Assembly (NCBI GenBank): GCA_019779905.1
Contig: JABAKE010000008.1
Span: 62,001-126,000, forward strand
Reading direction: 5' to 3'
Length of the DNA stretch: 64,000 nt
DNA from: Modestobacter lapidis
Lineage (GTDB): Bacteria > Actinomycetota > Actinomycetes > Mycobacteriales > Geodermatophilaceae
The notes under the pieces were generated by a model. It was not told where the DNA came from. It searched no databases and worked only from the letters and a program-made list of their open reading frames with translations. Below are positions 16,800 through 29,077 of the stretch, piece by piece. The translations under genes were made by a program, and so were the position numbers. How positions within the stretch are numbered: the first letter of the stretch is position 1; every line of letters starts with the position of its first letter.

Positions 16800-17642
16800 A
16801 TGCCGCAGCGCGCCCGCCCCTTCGCCCAGGTCGACGTCTTCGGCGCCGGGCCCTACCTGGGCAACCCGGTCGCCGTCGTCCTGGACGGCACCGACGTCGA
16901 CGACGCGGCCATGGCCGGTTTCGCCCGGTGGACCAACCTCTCCGAGACCACGTTCGTGCTGCCCCCGACCACCGCCGACGCCGACTACCGGCTGCGGATC
17001 TTCACCCCCGGCGGGGAGATCCCCTTCGCCGGGCACCCGACGCTGGGCTCGGCGCACGCCTGGCTGACCACCGGCGGCTCCCCGCGCCGCCCCGGGGTCC
17101 TGGTCCAGGAGTGCGCGCTGGGGCTGGTCGAGCTCCGGCCGGCCACCGACGAGATCAGCTTCAGGGCGCCGGAGCCGCTCCGCACCGGCCCGCTGGACGA
17201 CGACCTCCTGGCCCGGATCGCCCGGGGACTGCGGACCGACCCGGCCGCCGTCGTGGCACACCAGTGGGTGGACAACGGCCCGGGGTGGGCCGCTGTCCAG
17301 CTGGCCACCGCCGCCGAGGTGCTCGCCCTGGAGCCCGACGACGCCCTGATGGGCGAGCTGGTGCTCGGAGTGGTCGGCGCGCACCCCGCCGGCGCGCCCG
17401 AGCAGTTCGAGCTGCGCGCGTTCTGCGCGCCCCTCGGCGTCCGCGAGGACCCGGTCACCGGCAGCCTCAACGCCGGCGTCGCGCAGTGGCTGATCCAGAC
17501 CGGCGCCGCACCCGCGACCTACCGCGCCGCCCAGGGCAGCCGGGTGGGCCGCCGCGGGGTGATCGCGGTGCGGCACGAGGACGGCGGCACCTGGATCGGG
17601 GGTGCGTCGACGACGTGTATCACCGGCGAGGTCGAGCTGTAG
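16800..17642 (+). CDS. PhzF-family isomerase-like protein
   Basis: 280 aa protein of the PhzF/DapF-like fold. Typical blocks are FAQVDVFGAGPYLGNPVAVVLD at the N-terminus (kept intact here, with the GNP motif), NLSETTFV (containing the family's catalytic Glu), FTPGGEIPFAGHPTLGSA and REDPVTGSLNAGVAQWL. PhzF proper isomerises a phenazine precursor, but no phenazine genes are present, so this is a general family member of unknown substrate. ATG 16800 has GAGGAG upstream. It converges on the desulfurase-like gene with only 3 bp between stop codons. Confidence 0.88.
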   Translation: MPQRARPFAQVDVFGAGPYLGNPVAVVLDGTDVDDAAMAGFARWTNLSETTFVLPPTTADADYRLRIFTPGGEIPFAGHPTLGSAHAWLTTGGSPRRPGVLVQECALGLVELRPATDEISFRAPEPLRTGPLDDDLLARIARGLRTDPAAVVAHQWVDNGPGWAAVQLATAAEVLALEPDDALMGELVLGVVGAHPAGAPEQFELRAFCAPLGVREDPVTGSLNAGVAQWLIQTGAAPATYRAAQGSRVGRRGVIAVRHEDGGTWIGGASTTCITGEVEL

Positions 17643-17645
17643 TGC

Positions 17646-18863
17646 TCAGCGGAGGGCGGCGACGCTCTCGATCAGGTGCTCGACGTCGCCGGCGGTGTTG
17701 TAGTGCAGCAGCCCGAACCGCACCGCTCCGCCGGTCTCGTTGACCCCGATCGCGTCGAACAGCTCCCGGGCGTAGAAGTCGCCGTCCCAGGCGCACACGT
17801 TGTGGCGGGCCAGCTCCCGGGCCACCTGCCGGGGCCGCATCCGCGAGACGGTGAACGACAGGGTCGGGGTCGGGCGCACCGGCGCGCCGAGCACCTGGAC
17901 GTGCGGCATCGCGCGCAGCGCCCGGTCCAGCCGGCCGAACAGCTCTCCCTCGTACCGCTCGACCGCGCCCATCGAGGTGGCCAGCCGCTGGCGGCGGGTC
18001 CCGGTGGCGGCCGGGCAGAGATCGGCGAGGTGCTCGACAGCCGCGGTCAGCCCGGCGTAGAGCTCGAACGGCGGGGTGCCGGCCTCGTACCGGTCGGGCA
18101 CCCGGTCCGGCGCGGGCATGAGCTTGTCGGGCCAGAACTCCCCGAGCAGCCCGGGGTCGGCGACGACGGCCGCCACGTGCGGACCGCACCACTTGTAGGC
18201 CGAGACGGCGAGGAAGTCCGCGCCCATGGCGCGCAGGTCGAGCAGCCCGTGCGGTGCCGCGTGCACGCCGTCGACGTAGACCAGCGCCCCGACCCGGTGC
18301 GCCCGCTCGGCGATGCCGGCGACGTCGGGCCGGGTGCCGATGGCGTTGCTGGCGGCGCTGACCGCGACCAGCCGGGTGCGCGGGGTGAGCAGCTCGTCGT
18401 ACTGCCAGACGGGCAGCTCGCCGGTCTCGATGTCGACCTCGGCCCACCGGACCTGCACGCCGGTCTCGTCGGCGACCTGCATCCACGGGCGCACGTTCGC
18501 GTCGTGGTCCAGCCGGCTGACCACGACCTCGTCGCCGGGCCGCCACTGCTTGGCCAGCGCCCGGGCGAGCGAGTAGGTCAGGCTGGTCATGTTGGCCCCG
18601 AGGACGACGCCCGCCGGCGTCGCGCCGACCAGGTCGGCCACCGCCGAGCGCGCACCGGAGACGAGCTGCTCGGCCCGGGCGGAGGCGGGGAAGACGCCGC
18701 CGCGGTTGGCGATCGGCACCCGCATCGCCTGGGAGACCGCGCGGATGACGCTCTCGGGGACCAGTGAACCGGCCGGGGCGTCGGCGTGCACGAACCCGTC
18801 GGACAGGCCGGGGAACAGCCCGCGGACACGGGCGACGTCCAGCCGCCCGCCCCCCGATGACAT
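17646..18863 (-). CDS. Cysteine desulfurase-like aminotransferase class V protein
   Basis: 405 aa PLP enzyme of the class V aminotransferase fold, of the cysteine desulfurase-like (TIGR01976-type) subgroup. The PLP lysine is Lys224 in SAYKWCGPH; VDGVHAAPHG carries the cofactor Asp and His. The loop cysteine that IscS/SufS use to carry persulfide is not evident, so transfer of sulfur to a scaffold is doubtful. No isc, suf or tRNA-thiolation genes are adjacent. ATG 18863 lies 6 nt after TAGGCT, the leaderless pattern. Its stop is 3 bp from that of PhzF, so the two mRNAs probably overlap at their 3' ends. Confidence 0.88.
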   Translation of the reverse strand: MSSGGGRLDVARVRGLFPGLSDGFVHADAPAGSLVPESVIRAVSQAMRVPIANRGGVFPASARAEQLVSGARSAVADLVGATPAGVVLGANMTSLTYSLARALAKQWRPGDEVVVSRLDHDANVRPWMQVADETGVQVRWAEVDIETGELPVWQYDELLTPRTRLVAVSAASNAIGTRPDVAGIAERAHRVGALVYVDGVHAAPHGLLDLRAMGADFLAVSAYKWCGPHVAAVVADPGLLGEFWPDKLMPAPDRVPDRYEAGTPPFELYAGLTAAVEHLADLCPAATGTRRQRLATSMGAVERYEGELFGRLDRALRAMPHVQVLGAPVRPTPTLSFTVSRMRPRQVARELARHNVCAWDGDFYARELFDAIGVNETGGAVRFGLLHYNTAGDVEHLIESVAALR

Positions 18864-18990
18864 GCCGCGAGCCTAGTCAGTGGCCACCTCCCGGCCGGTC
18901 CGCCGCCGACCGGCCGGAACGGCCCGCCGCGAGCTCCCGGACCCGACCGCGCCCGCACCTGCTCGGCGGCCAGCAGGCAGGATGGGGGGC

Positions 18991-19527
18991 ATGACGGCAG
19001 CAGGAAACGGCGGGCAGCGCCCCCAGCAGGTCCTCGTAGTGGGGCCCGACGGTCAGCCGGTGGGCTCGATGCCCATGCCGGCCGACGGCGAGGATGACGG
19101 CGCGGCGGCCATCGGCGACCTGGTCGAGCAGCCCGCCAAGGTCATGCGGATCGGCACGATGATCAAGCAGTTGCTGGAGGAGGTCCGGGCGGCTCCGCTG
19201 GACGACGCCAGCCGCAACCGGCTGCGCGACATCCACGCCTCCTCGATCCGCGAGCTGGAGCAGGGGCTGGCCCCGGAGCTGCGCGAGGAGCTCGAGCGGA
19301 TCACCCTCCCCTTCGCCGAGGACGAGACGCCGTCGGACGCCGAGCTGCGGATCGCCCAGGCCCAGCTGGTCGGCTGGCTGGAGGGCGTCTTCCACGGCAT
19401 CCAGACCGCACTGTTCGCCCAGCAGATGGCCGCCCGGGCGCAGCTGGAGGAGATGCGGCGCAAGGCGCTGCCCGGCGGCCAGCAGGCCGGCCCGGAGGTC
19501 CGCCCCGGCGGGGGGCAGTACCTCTAG
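18991..19527 (+). CDS. bpa: Bacterial proteasome activator Bpa/PafE
   Basis: 178 aa DUF2587 protein. Bpa forms a dodecameric ring that docks on the 20S proteasome through a C-terminal HbYX-type motif and feeds it unfolded proteins without ATP. The C-terminus here ends GGGQYL, the conserved docking tail. The central helical region (residues 45-155) contains LVEQPAKVMRIGTMIKQLLEE and GWLEGVFHGIQTALFAQQM, typical of the four-helix Bpa core. An in-frame ATG at 18982 is an alternative, but ATG 18991 is 7 nt after CAGGAT, the leaderless spacing. Presence of Bpa implies proteasome genes elsewhere in the genome. Confidence 0.94.
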   Translation: MTAAGNGGQRPQQVLVVGPDGQPVGSMPMPADGEDDGAAAIGDLVEQPAKVMRIGTMIKQLLEEVRAAPLDDASRNRLRDIHASSIRELEQGLAPELREELERITLPFAEDETPSDAELRIAQAQLVGWLEGVFHGIQTALFAQQMAARAQLEEMRRKALPGGQQAGPEVRPGGGQYL

Positions 19528-19535
19528 GACGACGG

Positions 19536-19553
19536 GGGCAGGGTTCCCTGCCC
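19536..19553. terminator. Short bidirectional hairpin
   Basis: GGGCAGG and CCTGCCC flank a 4-nt loop between the convergent bpa and chemoreceptor genes, 9 bp after the bpa stop. Short but perfectly paired. Confidence 0.55.
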
Positions 19554-19577
19554 TCGGACGGTGCTGGTGGTCCGCCG

Positions 19578-21212
19578 TCAGACGGTGAACCTGCGGACGG
19601 CGTCCTGCAGCTCGCTGCTCATCCGCGACAGCTCGGCCGCGGCCAGCTGGGCGTCGGCGACCCGGTCGTTGGTCTGCTGGGTGCCGGCCGCCAGGCCGGT
19701 GATCGCGCTGGCGATGGACCGGGAGCCGTCCGCGGCCTCCCCGACGTTCCGGTTCATCTCGTTCGTGGTGGCGGTCTGCTCCTCCACCGCGGCGGCGATC
19801 GTGGCCTGGAAGTCGTTGATCTCCCCGATCACCGAACTGATCTGACCGATCGCGTCCACCGCCCCGGCGGTGTCGGCCTGGATCGCCGCCACCCGCTGGG
19901 AGATGTCCTCCGTGGCCCGCGCCGTCTCCTGCGCCAGCTCCTTCACCTCACTGGCCACCACCGCGAAGCCCTTGCCGGCCTCCCCGGCCCGCGCGGCCTC
20001 GATCGTGGCGTTCAGCGCCAGCAGGTTGGTCTGCTCCGCGATCCCGTTGATCAGCTTCACCACCGCGGCGATCTCGGTCGAGGAGTCACCCAGCTTCCCC
20101 ACCGTCCGCGTCGTCGCCTCGGCCACACCCACGGCCTGACCGGCCACCCGCGAGGCCTCCGTCGCGTTCTGGCTGATCTCCCGGATCGCCGCCTCCATCT
20201 GCTGCGACCCCGTCGCCACCGTGTCCACGCTCGAGGCCACGTCACCGGCCGACGCCACCACCACGTCCGCCTGACCCGCCGCGGTCTGCGCGTTGTCGGC
20301 GATCGCGTCGGAGGCAGTGCTCAGCTTCCGCGACGCGGTCTCCAGCCGGTTCGCCGAGGCGCCCACCAGCGTCAGCACGCCCGACAACGCATCGAGGGTG
20401 TGGTCCAGCGACCGGGCGACCTCGCCGATCTCGGCGCCGCCGGTCTCCCCGACCCGCACGCTCAGGTCGCCGTCGGCCACCTGGTCGAGCACCTGCCGCA
20501 CCCGCTGCACCGGCCGGGTCACCGACCGCACGACCAGCAGGGCGAGCACCACGGCGACCGCCAGGCCCAGCGCCACCACCACGACCGTCCAGTTCCGCGC
20601 CGCGGCGTAGGTGTCGCGCGCCATCGCGGCGGTGTCCGCGGCGACGCGGCTCTGCGCCTCGGTGGACTCTCCCAGCGCCTCCACCGCGACGGCCTCGAAC
20701 TCCTTCATCTGCCCGATCGTCGCGGCTGCGGTCACCATGTCGTTGCCGGCCAGCGACGCCTGCAGGTCCCGCTGCAGCTGGAAGTAGCTGGCCGCCGCCG
20801 CCTGGTACTCGGCGAAACGGTCGGCCACCCCGGGTGCGAGCGGGGCAGCCGCGACCACGGCGCCCTGGGCCTCCAGGGCCTCCTGCGCTTCGGCTGCGGA
20901 CGCGGCGTCCTGCGCGTTCACCGCGGGGCCGGCGCTGACGATGTTGGACCGCGCCGAGTACGCCTCGTGGATCCACCAGGCGGCCTGCAGCGTCTGCAGT
21001 TCCTTGAGCGGCACCGCTCCCTCGGTGTAGACCCGCTCGGCGTCGGCGCTGAGAACCGACATCCGCTGCACCCCGAAGGCGCCGACGGCCAGCGTGGTCA
21101 GCGCGACCAGCAGGATCGCGGCGAGCAGCCGGCCACGCAGGCCCACGCGGGCCAGCACGGCTCGGCCGGCCGAGCCGTCGGAGGTGCGGACATCGAGGTC
21201 GGGGACTGCCAT
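19578..21212 (-). CDS. Methyl-accepting chemotaxis protein
   Basis: 544 aa transmembrane chemoreceptor. First membrane helix at about residues 27-50, an extracytoplasmic helical sensor of about 155 residues (four-helix-bundle type, rich in Ala/Gln), second helix at about 208-232, HAMP at 233-285 and a long coiled-coil signalling domain to the end. The hairpin tip has the conserved [23 protein letters not shown] block. Pentapeptide tethers for CheR/CheB are absent. No che or flagellar genes are in the window. ATG 21212 was chosen because CAGGAG lies upstream and the membrane helix then sits near the N-terminus; the frame remains open to 21317. The ligand is unknown. Confidence 0.93.
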   Translation of the reverse strand: MAVPDLDVRTSDGSAGRAVLARVGLRGRLLAAILLVALTTLAVGAFGVQRMSVLSADAERVYTEGAVPLKELQTLQAAWWIHEAYSARSNIVSAGPAVNAQDAASAAEAQEALEAQGAVVAAAPLAPGVADRFAEYQAAAASYFQLQRDLQASLAGNDMVTAAATIGQMKEFEAVAVEALGESTEAQSRVAADTAAMARDTYAAARNWTVVVVALGLAVAVVLALLVVRSVTRPVQRVRQVLDQVADGDLSVRVGETGGAEIGEVARSLDHTLDALSGVLTLVGASANRLETASRKLSTASDAIADNAQTAAGQADVVVASAGDVASSVDTVATGSQQMEAAIREISQNATEASRVAGQAVGVAEATTRTVGKLGDSSTEIAAVVKLINGIAEQTNLLALNATIEAARAGEAGKGFAVVASEVKELAQETARATEDISQRVAAIQADTAGAVDAIGQISSVIGEINDFQATIAAAVEEQTATTNEMNRNVGEAADGSRSIASAITGLAAGTQQTNDRVADAQLAAAELSRMSSELQDAVRRFTV

Positions 21213-21340
21213 CTGCGCTCTCCTGACGAGGGGGCGTCCAGCACGCCCGGTCCTGCCGTCATCGGCAGCCGGGGGCGGCACCTGAACCCGGCAGGCCGGC
21301 GGGTCCGGAATCCGCAACCGCTCCGGCGGTGGTGTCCGGC

Positions 21341-22153
21341 TCAGCTGCGGGGCAGGCTCGCCAGGAAGGCCGCCACCCCGTCGGCGTCGTTGGTGCCGGT
21401 GACGTCGGTGGCCGCGGCGAGCACCTCCGGATGGGCGTGTGCCATCGCCACTGCGCGGCCCCCGCCCTCGCGCACCCAGTCGAACGCGGCGACGTCGTTG
21501 GGCATGTCACCGAAGTAGACGACGTCGCCCGGCCCCAGCCCCAGGTCGCCGGCGACCCGGGCGAGCCCGGTGGCCTTGGTGACCCCGCGCGCCGAAATCT
21601 CGGCCAGCGCGTCGGTGGAGCTGTTGGTGACCGTCGCCCGGTCGCCCACCACCTCCTCGACCAGCGCGACGAAGGCGTCCCGCGGCATCGACTCGTGCCG
21701 GGCGAGCAGCTTGGCGACCGGCCGGGCCACCATCTCCTCCAGCGTGGCGACGGCGACGCCGGGAGCGTTGACGTCCCAGCGCGGCTGGTACACCGGCTCG
21801 TGCCGGAACTGGTCGCCGTACTCGACGGCGAACCAGGTGGTCGGCTCGCCGGCCCGCAGCCCGGCGGTGATCTCCCGCAGCACCTCCGGCTGCACCGGGA
21901 ACTCTTCGAGCACGGTGAGCCCGCCGAGGTCGAGCAGCACGGCGCCGTTGCAGCAGATCGCCGTCCCGGAGCCGATCACGTCGCGGATGCCGGCCATCCA
22001 CCGCGGCGGCCGGCCGGTGGCCAGCACCACCGGGACGCCGTCGTCGCGCCAGCGGTCCAGCTCCGCCCGGGTCTGCGCGCTCACCGTCTCGTCGCTGCGC
22101 AGCAGCGTGCCGTCCATGTCGCTGGCGATCAGCCGCGGCCGCCAGTCAGACAC
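21341..22153 (-). CDS. HAD-superfamily Cof-type phosphatase
   Basis: 270 aa Cof-like HAD hydrolase. Motif [13 protein letters not shown] (Asp12 nucleophile), motif II ATGRP, motif III Lys in the KATGL region and motif [12 protein letters not shown] are all present, with a C2-type cap between. These enzymes hydrolyse small phosphorylated metabolites, often sugar phosphates or flavin nucleotides. GTG 22153 overlaps the stop of the upstream HAD gene by 8 bp, so it is the last gene of the serS-HAD-HAD operon. The two HAD proteins are paralogues (shared PRLxAxDxDGTLL, [15 protein letters not shown]) and arose by tandem duplication. Confidence 0.92.
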   Translation of the reverse strand: MSDWRPRLIASDMDGTLLRSDETVSAQTRAELDRWRDDGVPVVLATGRPPRWMAGIRDVIGSGTAICCNGAVLLDLGGLTVLEEFPVQPEVLREITAGLRAGEPTTWFAVEYGDQFRHEPVYQPRWDVNAPGVAVATLEEMVARPVAKLLARHESMPRDAFVALVEEVVGDRATVTNSSTDALAEISARGVTKATGLARVAGDLGLGPGDVVYFGDMPNDVAAFDWVREGGGRAVAMAHAHPEVLAAATDVTGTNDADGVAAFLASLPRS

Positions 22154-23131
22154 CGGCGGCCTCGCGACCGCTGTCGATCCCGGCCAGCACGGTCTCGAGG
22201 TAGCGGGCGACGCCGTCGGCGTCGTGCCCGCTGGTGCGCCCGGCCGCCGCGGCGCGTACCGCCGGGTGCGCGTTGGCCATGGCCACCGCCCGGCCGCCGG
22301 CCTCGGTGACCGCGTCGATCATCGGCAGGTCGTTGGGCATGTCGCCGAACACGAGCACGTCGGGGAAGGCCAGGCCGTAGGTGTCGAGCACCACGGCCAG
22401 ACCGGTGGCCTTGGTGACGCCGGGGGGCAGCACCTCGATGAAGCCCAGCCCCGCGTGGGTGAGCTCGGCGACCGCCGGGTCGACCACCCGCTGGGCGATG
22501 CCGAGCAGCTCGTCCTCCCCCAGCGACGACGAGCGCAGGAAGACCTTCAGCACCGCCCCCACCGGCAGCACGTCGTGGCGCGGCAGCAGGTGCGCGGGCT
22601 CGGGGTAGGGCCAGTCGAAGCCGTGCTGCACGCGCAGCGGGGCCAGCTCACCGTCCTGCAGCGCCTCGGCCTGCTCGGCGGCGTCCTCGACGGCGACGAT
22701 CAGCTCGCCGGCGACATCCTCGATCGCGGCGATGACCGCCGTCGCGTCGTCCCGCGCCATGCCCACGGTGCGCAGCACCTCGTCCCGGCCGCCGTCGGTG
22801 CCGAAGCGGACGACGTACCCGCCCTGGGCGAGGACGGCGATGCCCCGGCCGCCGACCGCCCCGCGGACGCTGTCCAGCAGCCGCGGGCCCCGGCCGGTCA
22901 CCCCGACGACCGGGATGCCGGCGTCCCAGCACGCGGCCAGCGCGGCCCGGGTGCGGGGGCTGACCCCGCCCGCGGAGTCGAGCAGCGTCCCGTCCAGGTC
23001 GGTGGCCACCAGCCGCGGACGCCAGCCGTCGAGCTCGGCGGCGAGGTCGCCGAGATCGACCACCTCGCGTGCCCCGGCCGCGGCGTGCGGCGAGGTGAGG
23101 CCGTTGGCGGCACGCGCGGGGAGTCGGGTGC

Positions 23132-23135
<4 letters not shown>
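22146..23135 (-). CDS. HAD-superfamily Cof-type phosphatase (paralogue)
   Basis: 329 aa, longer than its neighbour because of a 38-residue N-terminal extension and a larger cap. Catalytic motifs are [12 protein letters not shown] (nucleophile Asp46), [14 protein letters not shown] and [13 protein letters not shown]. The GTG start at 23135 overlaps the serS stop codon (GTGA), and the 3' end overlaps the next HAD gene by 8 bp, so all three are translationally coupled. Coupling to seryl-tRNA synthetase does not by itself reveal a substrate. An internal start near codon 38 would remove the non-conserved extension and is an alternative. Confidence 0.9.
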
Positions 23136-26078
<2,943 letters not shown>

Positions 26079-26082
26079 GCTG

Positions 26083-26430
26083 ATGGACGCCCTGCCCCAG
26101 GACCGGTTCGAGGAGCTGGTCGCCGACGCCCTCGACGAGGTCCCGGCCGAGCTGATGGCCCTGCTGGACAACGTCGTGGTGCTGGTCGAGGACCGCAACG
26201 ACGAGGAGCCGGACCTGCTCGGCCTCTACGACGGGTACGCGCTCACCGACCGCGGCTGGGACTACGGCGGGGCCCTGCCGGACCGGATCATGATCTACCG
26301 GTCGGCCATCTGCGACATCTGCGACGACGAGGACCAGGTGGTCGAGGAGGTCACGATCACCGTCGTCCACGAGATCGCGCACCACTTCGGCATCGACGAC
26401 GACCGGCTGCACGCCCTCGGCTGGGCGTAG
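26083..26430 (+). CDS. Mini-zincin metallopeptidase-family protein (DUF1025)
   Basis: 115 aa minimal zincin. The zinc motif HExxH is in TVVHEIAHHFGIDDDRLHALGW near the C-terminus. The preceding acidic region (ALDEVPAELMALLDNVVVLVED) is typical of the family. Biochemical activity is generally unproven for these proteins. It starts 4 bp after guaB1 and is probably co-transcribed; hairpin repeat R4 follows its TAG by two bases. Full length for the family. Confidence 0.9.
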   Translation: MDALPQDRFEELVADALDEVPAELMALLDNVVVLVEDRNDEEPDLLGLYDGYALTDRGWDYGGALPDRIMIYRSAICDICDDEDQVVEEVTITVVHEIAHHFGIDDDRLHALGWA

Positions 26431-26432
26431 CA

Positions 26433-26487
26433 GAAGGACCCCCTCCCACGAGCCCTTCGCAAGCTCGGGCCACGACCGGAGGGGGCC
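26433..26487 (+). repeat. Hairpin repeat copy R4
   Basis: GAAGGACC start two bases after the TAG of the mini-zincin gene. Outer stem CCCCCTCC (26439-26446) with GGAGGGGG (26478-26485), perfect; core TTCGCAAGCTC. The inner loop differs from other copies. Confidence 0.8.
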
Positions 26488-26506
26488 GCGGGTAGCGTCG
26501 GCCGAC

Positions 26507-26854
26507 GTGCCCCAGGACGACGTTCGCCCCACCACCGGCGCCAGCGGGCTGCCGATCAAGATGCTGCACGACCGGCTGCTGGTGTCGCTGCGCCGCGAGG
26601 ACGGCGACCGCCGGTCCAGCGGCGGCATCCTGATCCCCGCCACCGCGCAGGTGGCCAAGCGCCTGGTGTGGGGCGAGGCCCGGGCGGTGGGGCCGACCGT
26701 GCGGCAGATCAAGGTCGGCGACCAGGTGCTGTTCTCCCCGGAGGACCAGCACGAGGTCGAGGTGCACGGCGAGGACCTGATCATCCTGCGCGAGCGCGAC
26801 GTGCACGCCGTCGCCGCGGAGCGGATCGAGGAGTCGACGGGTCTCTACCTCTGA
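26507..26854 (+). CDS. GroES-like co-chaperonin family protein
   Basis: 115 aa with a Cpn10/GroES beta-barrel: IKMLHDRLLVSL, the mobile loop region with SSGGILIPATAQ, VGPTVRQIKVGDQVLF, and GEDLIILRERDVHAV. The sequence has extra residues at both ends and lacks the usual YGGTE(V/I) block before the last strand, so it is a diverged paralogue rather than the main GroES. No groEL is adjacent. GTG 26507 lies 8 nt after TAGCGT, just beyond repeat R4, so it probably has its own leaderless promoter. Confidence 0.85.
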   Translation: MPQDDVRPTTGASGLPIKMLHDRLLVSLRREDGDRRSSGGILIPATAQVAKRLVWGEARAVGPTVRQIKVGDQVLFSPEDQHEVEVHGEDLIILRERDVHAVAAERIEESTGLYL

Positions 26855-26996
26855 GGCCACCAGGTCGGGGATTGTGACAAGTGCGTGTCGGTCCGGGGCC
26901 GCAGCGCGATCCCGTCGCCGCAGCGGGCACACCGGGGACATGGGCGTCCGCAGTGGGTCCACGAGGACGAGCGCAGCGGGGTGGGGAGGGATCGTG

Positions 26997-27635
26997 GTGC
27001 AGCACGACGGTCGCCGCGCGCGGCGGCGCCGCGGGCTGACCGCCCTCGCGGCCGCCGTCCTGGCGCTGACCGGGGTGGCCGGCTGCACCGACCCCGCCGA
27101 GCCGGCGCCGAGCGCGGGGACCACCGAGGGCCTGGCGGACCTGCGGGACCGGGTCGACACGCTCGAGGGGCGGGTGGACACCCTCGAGGACCGGGTGGCG
27201 ACCCTGGAGGACAGCGGCAGCTCCACCCCCGCCGCGCCCGCCGACCCCTCCGGTGAGGCCCCGGCCGACGGCGGGCCGCCCGGGGAGGGCTTCCCCGGCA
27301 TCGGCGAGGACCTCGTCGGCCGGACGACCAGCGTGCGCGCCGTGGTCGCGGAGGTGATCCCGTCGACGGGGGTCGGCACCGCGTTCCGCGCCGACGGTGG
27401 CACCGGCGACCCCATCGCCGTGCTGTCGGCCGTCCCGTTCCCGGAACTCGACCGCGGCGACGTCGTCGAGGTCTCCGGCACGGTCGTCCGGGTCCGGCCC
27501 GACACCTTCGAGGCGGACTTCGGCGTGGCCGCCGACGCCCTGCTGGAGGAACCGGATGCCTTCCTGGCGGCGGCCGGCGGCGATCTCGCCCTCTCCGCCG
27601 ACCGGATCGACGTCTTCGGGGAGGGCGGCGACTAG
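26997..27635 (+). CDS. Putative lipoprotein with coiled coil and C-terminal OB-like domain
   Basis: 212 aa, not assigned to a named family. A basic N-terminus (RRARRRRG) and hydrophobic stretch end in the lipobox VAGC, so it is probably a lipoprotein anchored outside the membrane. Then follow two to three coiled-coil repeats (RVDTLEGRVDTLEDRVATLED), a Pro/Ala/Gly-rich linker (residues about 80-105) and a beta-rich domain of about 100 residues (VRAVVAEVIPSTG, VVEVSGTVVRVRPDTFEAD) resembling an OB-fold. GTG 26997 is six bases from GGAGGG; the adjacent GTG 26994 is an alternative. The next gene encodes an AI-2E-type exporter 72 bp downstream. Confidence 0.75.
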   Translation: MQHDGRRARRRRGLTALAAAVLALTGVAGCTDPAEPAPSAGTTEGLADLRDRVDTLEGRVDTLEDRVATLEDSGSSTPAAPADPSGEAPADGGPPGEGFPGIGEDLVGRTTSVRAVVAEVIPSTGVGTAFRADGGTGDPIAVLSAVPFPELDRGDVVEVSGTVVRVRPDTFEADFGVAADALLEEPDAFLAAAGGDLALSADRIDVFGEGGD

Positions 27636-27640
27636 ACCCG

Positions 27641-27666
27641 CCTCCTTCCTCCTCCTTCCTCCTTTC
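27641..27666 (+). repeat. Polypyrimidine tandem repeat
   Basis: Two exact copies of CCTCCTTCCT followed by CCTTTC, in the gap between the lipoprotein and exporter genes. On the plus strand it reads like repeated anti-Shine-Dalgarno sequence (the 16S rRNA tail contains CCTCCTTTC). Function unknown. Confidence 0.6.
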
Positions 27667-27707
27667 ACCGCCGGGCCCGTCGTGCCCGGCCGAGCAGACG
27701 GGCCACG

Positions 27708-28895
27708 ATGAGACGCCGATCCACGGGTGCCCCCAGCACCCCGGGCGCCGGTCGACCGGTTCCCGACGGTTCCGCTCCGGACGTCGACGGCGGGCCCGGC
27801 GTCGACCGGACCCCGACCGGGGTGGTGCCTGCCTGGACGCTGCGGGTCCTGGCGGTGTCCGGGGCCGTGCTCGCCGGGGCGGGGGTCGCCTGGCTCGCCT
27901 TCTGGCTGCTCTTCCGGCTGCCGCTGCTGACCCTCTCGCTGCTGGTGGGCCTGCTGCTGGCCGCGCTGGCCGGGCCGATCGCCCGGCGCCTGACCCGCAG
28001 CGGCGTGCCGCGGGGGGTGTCGGCGCTGGTGGGCGTCCTGGCGCCGTTCGCCGTCGTCGCCGGCATCGGGGTCCTGATCGGGTTCCGGGCCGTCGCCCAG
28101 CTGCAGGACCTCACCCGCCCGCTGGCCGCCGGCGTCGACCGGATCCGGGTCTGGCTGATCGAGGGGCCGCTGGGCCTGGACCCGACCCGGGTGTCCGAGC
28201 TCCGCAACGAGATCGTCACCCAGATCTACGCGGCCACCCCGGCCCCGGCGGACGGCGCACGCCTGGGGCTCTCCCTGCTCGCCGCGCTCGTCCTCACCGC
28301 CTTCCTCACGTTCTTCCTGATCAAGGACGGCGGGCAGATGTGGTCGTGGCTGCTCGACCGGGTGCCCGACCGGGCGCGCACGCGGGTCGACGGAGCGGGG
28401 CGGGCAGCATGGGACACCCTGTCCCACTACGTGCGCGGGGTGATCGTCGTCGCCCTGATCGACGCCGTCGGGATCGGCGCCGCGCTGTTCCTGCTGGACG
28501 TCCCGCTGTGGATCTCGTTGACGCTGCTGACGTTCATCGGGGCGTTCGTGCCCATCTTCGGGGCCACGCTGAGCGGGGCGGTGGCCGTCCTGGTCACGCT
28601 GGTCACCAACGGCTTCACCGACGCGGTGATCGTGCTGGTCGTCGTCCTGGTCGTCCAGCAGCTCGAGGGCAACGTGCTGCAGCCGGTCATCATGGGCCGG
28701 GCGCTGCACCTGCACCCGGCGGCCATCCTGCTGGCCGTGACGGCCGGAACACTGCTGGCCGGCATCGCCGGTGCGCTGTTCGCCGTTCCGCTGCTCGCCG
28801 CCTCCTACCGCGCGGTGGAGTACCTGCGCACCGCGCCGGACGGTGCCGGCGCGGCCCCGCCGGGGAACACCGCCCCGTCGACCGCCGCGTCCTGA
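27708..28895 (+). CDS. AI-2E/PerM-family membrane transporter
   Basis: 395 aa integral membrane protein with about seven helices: a hydrophobic pair at residues 45-100, one at about 110-130, a large mostly soluble segment at 130-180, then helices from 185 to the end. Conserved family features include FFLIKDGGQMW, FIGAFVPIFGATLSG and QQLEGNVLQPVIMGRALHLHP. Members export small molecules or ions, some Na+/H+, and one was linked to AI-2; the substrate here is unknown. The first 40 residues are a disordered Pro/Gly-rich tail. ATG 27708 matches the end of a long intergenic pyrimidine tract. Confidence 0.9.
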   Translation: MRRRSTGAPSTPGAGRPVPDGSAPDVDGGPGVDRTPTGVVPAWTLRVLAVSGAVLAGAGVAWLAFWLLFRLPLLTLSLLVGLLLAALAGPIARRLTRSGVPRGVSALVGVLAPFAVVAGIGVLIGFRAVAQLQDLTRPLAAGVDRIRVWLIEGPLGLDPTRVSELRNEIVTQIYAATPAPADGARLGLSLLAALVLTAFLTFFLIKDGGQMWSWLLDRVPDRARTRVDGAGRAAWDTLSHYVRGVIVVALIDAVGIGAALFLLDVPLWISLTLLTFIGAFVPIFGATLSGAVAVLVTLVTNGFTDAVIVLVVVLVVQQLEGNVLQPVIMGRALHLHPAAILLAVTAGTLLAGIAGALFAVPLLAASYRAVEYLRTAPDGAGAAPPGNTAPSTAAS

Positions 28896-29077
28896 GCCCT
28901 TCCGGCCCGGCGAGCGTTACCAGCCGGTTCACCGGAAGGCCCGCAGCGACACGCAGCTGTGACCGGAGTTGTCGCGTGTGACGAACTGGTCCCGCCGGGG
29001 GGTTGCCATCGGTTGCCGATGGAGCACACTGGGTCACCAGCGTGACGAGCGAAGGCGGTGCGGTGTACTCCACGCGC

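Noticed and set aside
16800-17642. Phenazine biosynthesis gene phzF
   Set aside because: The PhzF fold is widespread and no other phenazine genes are present, so only the family name is supported.
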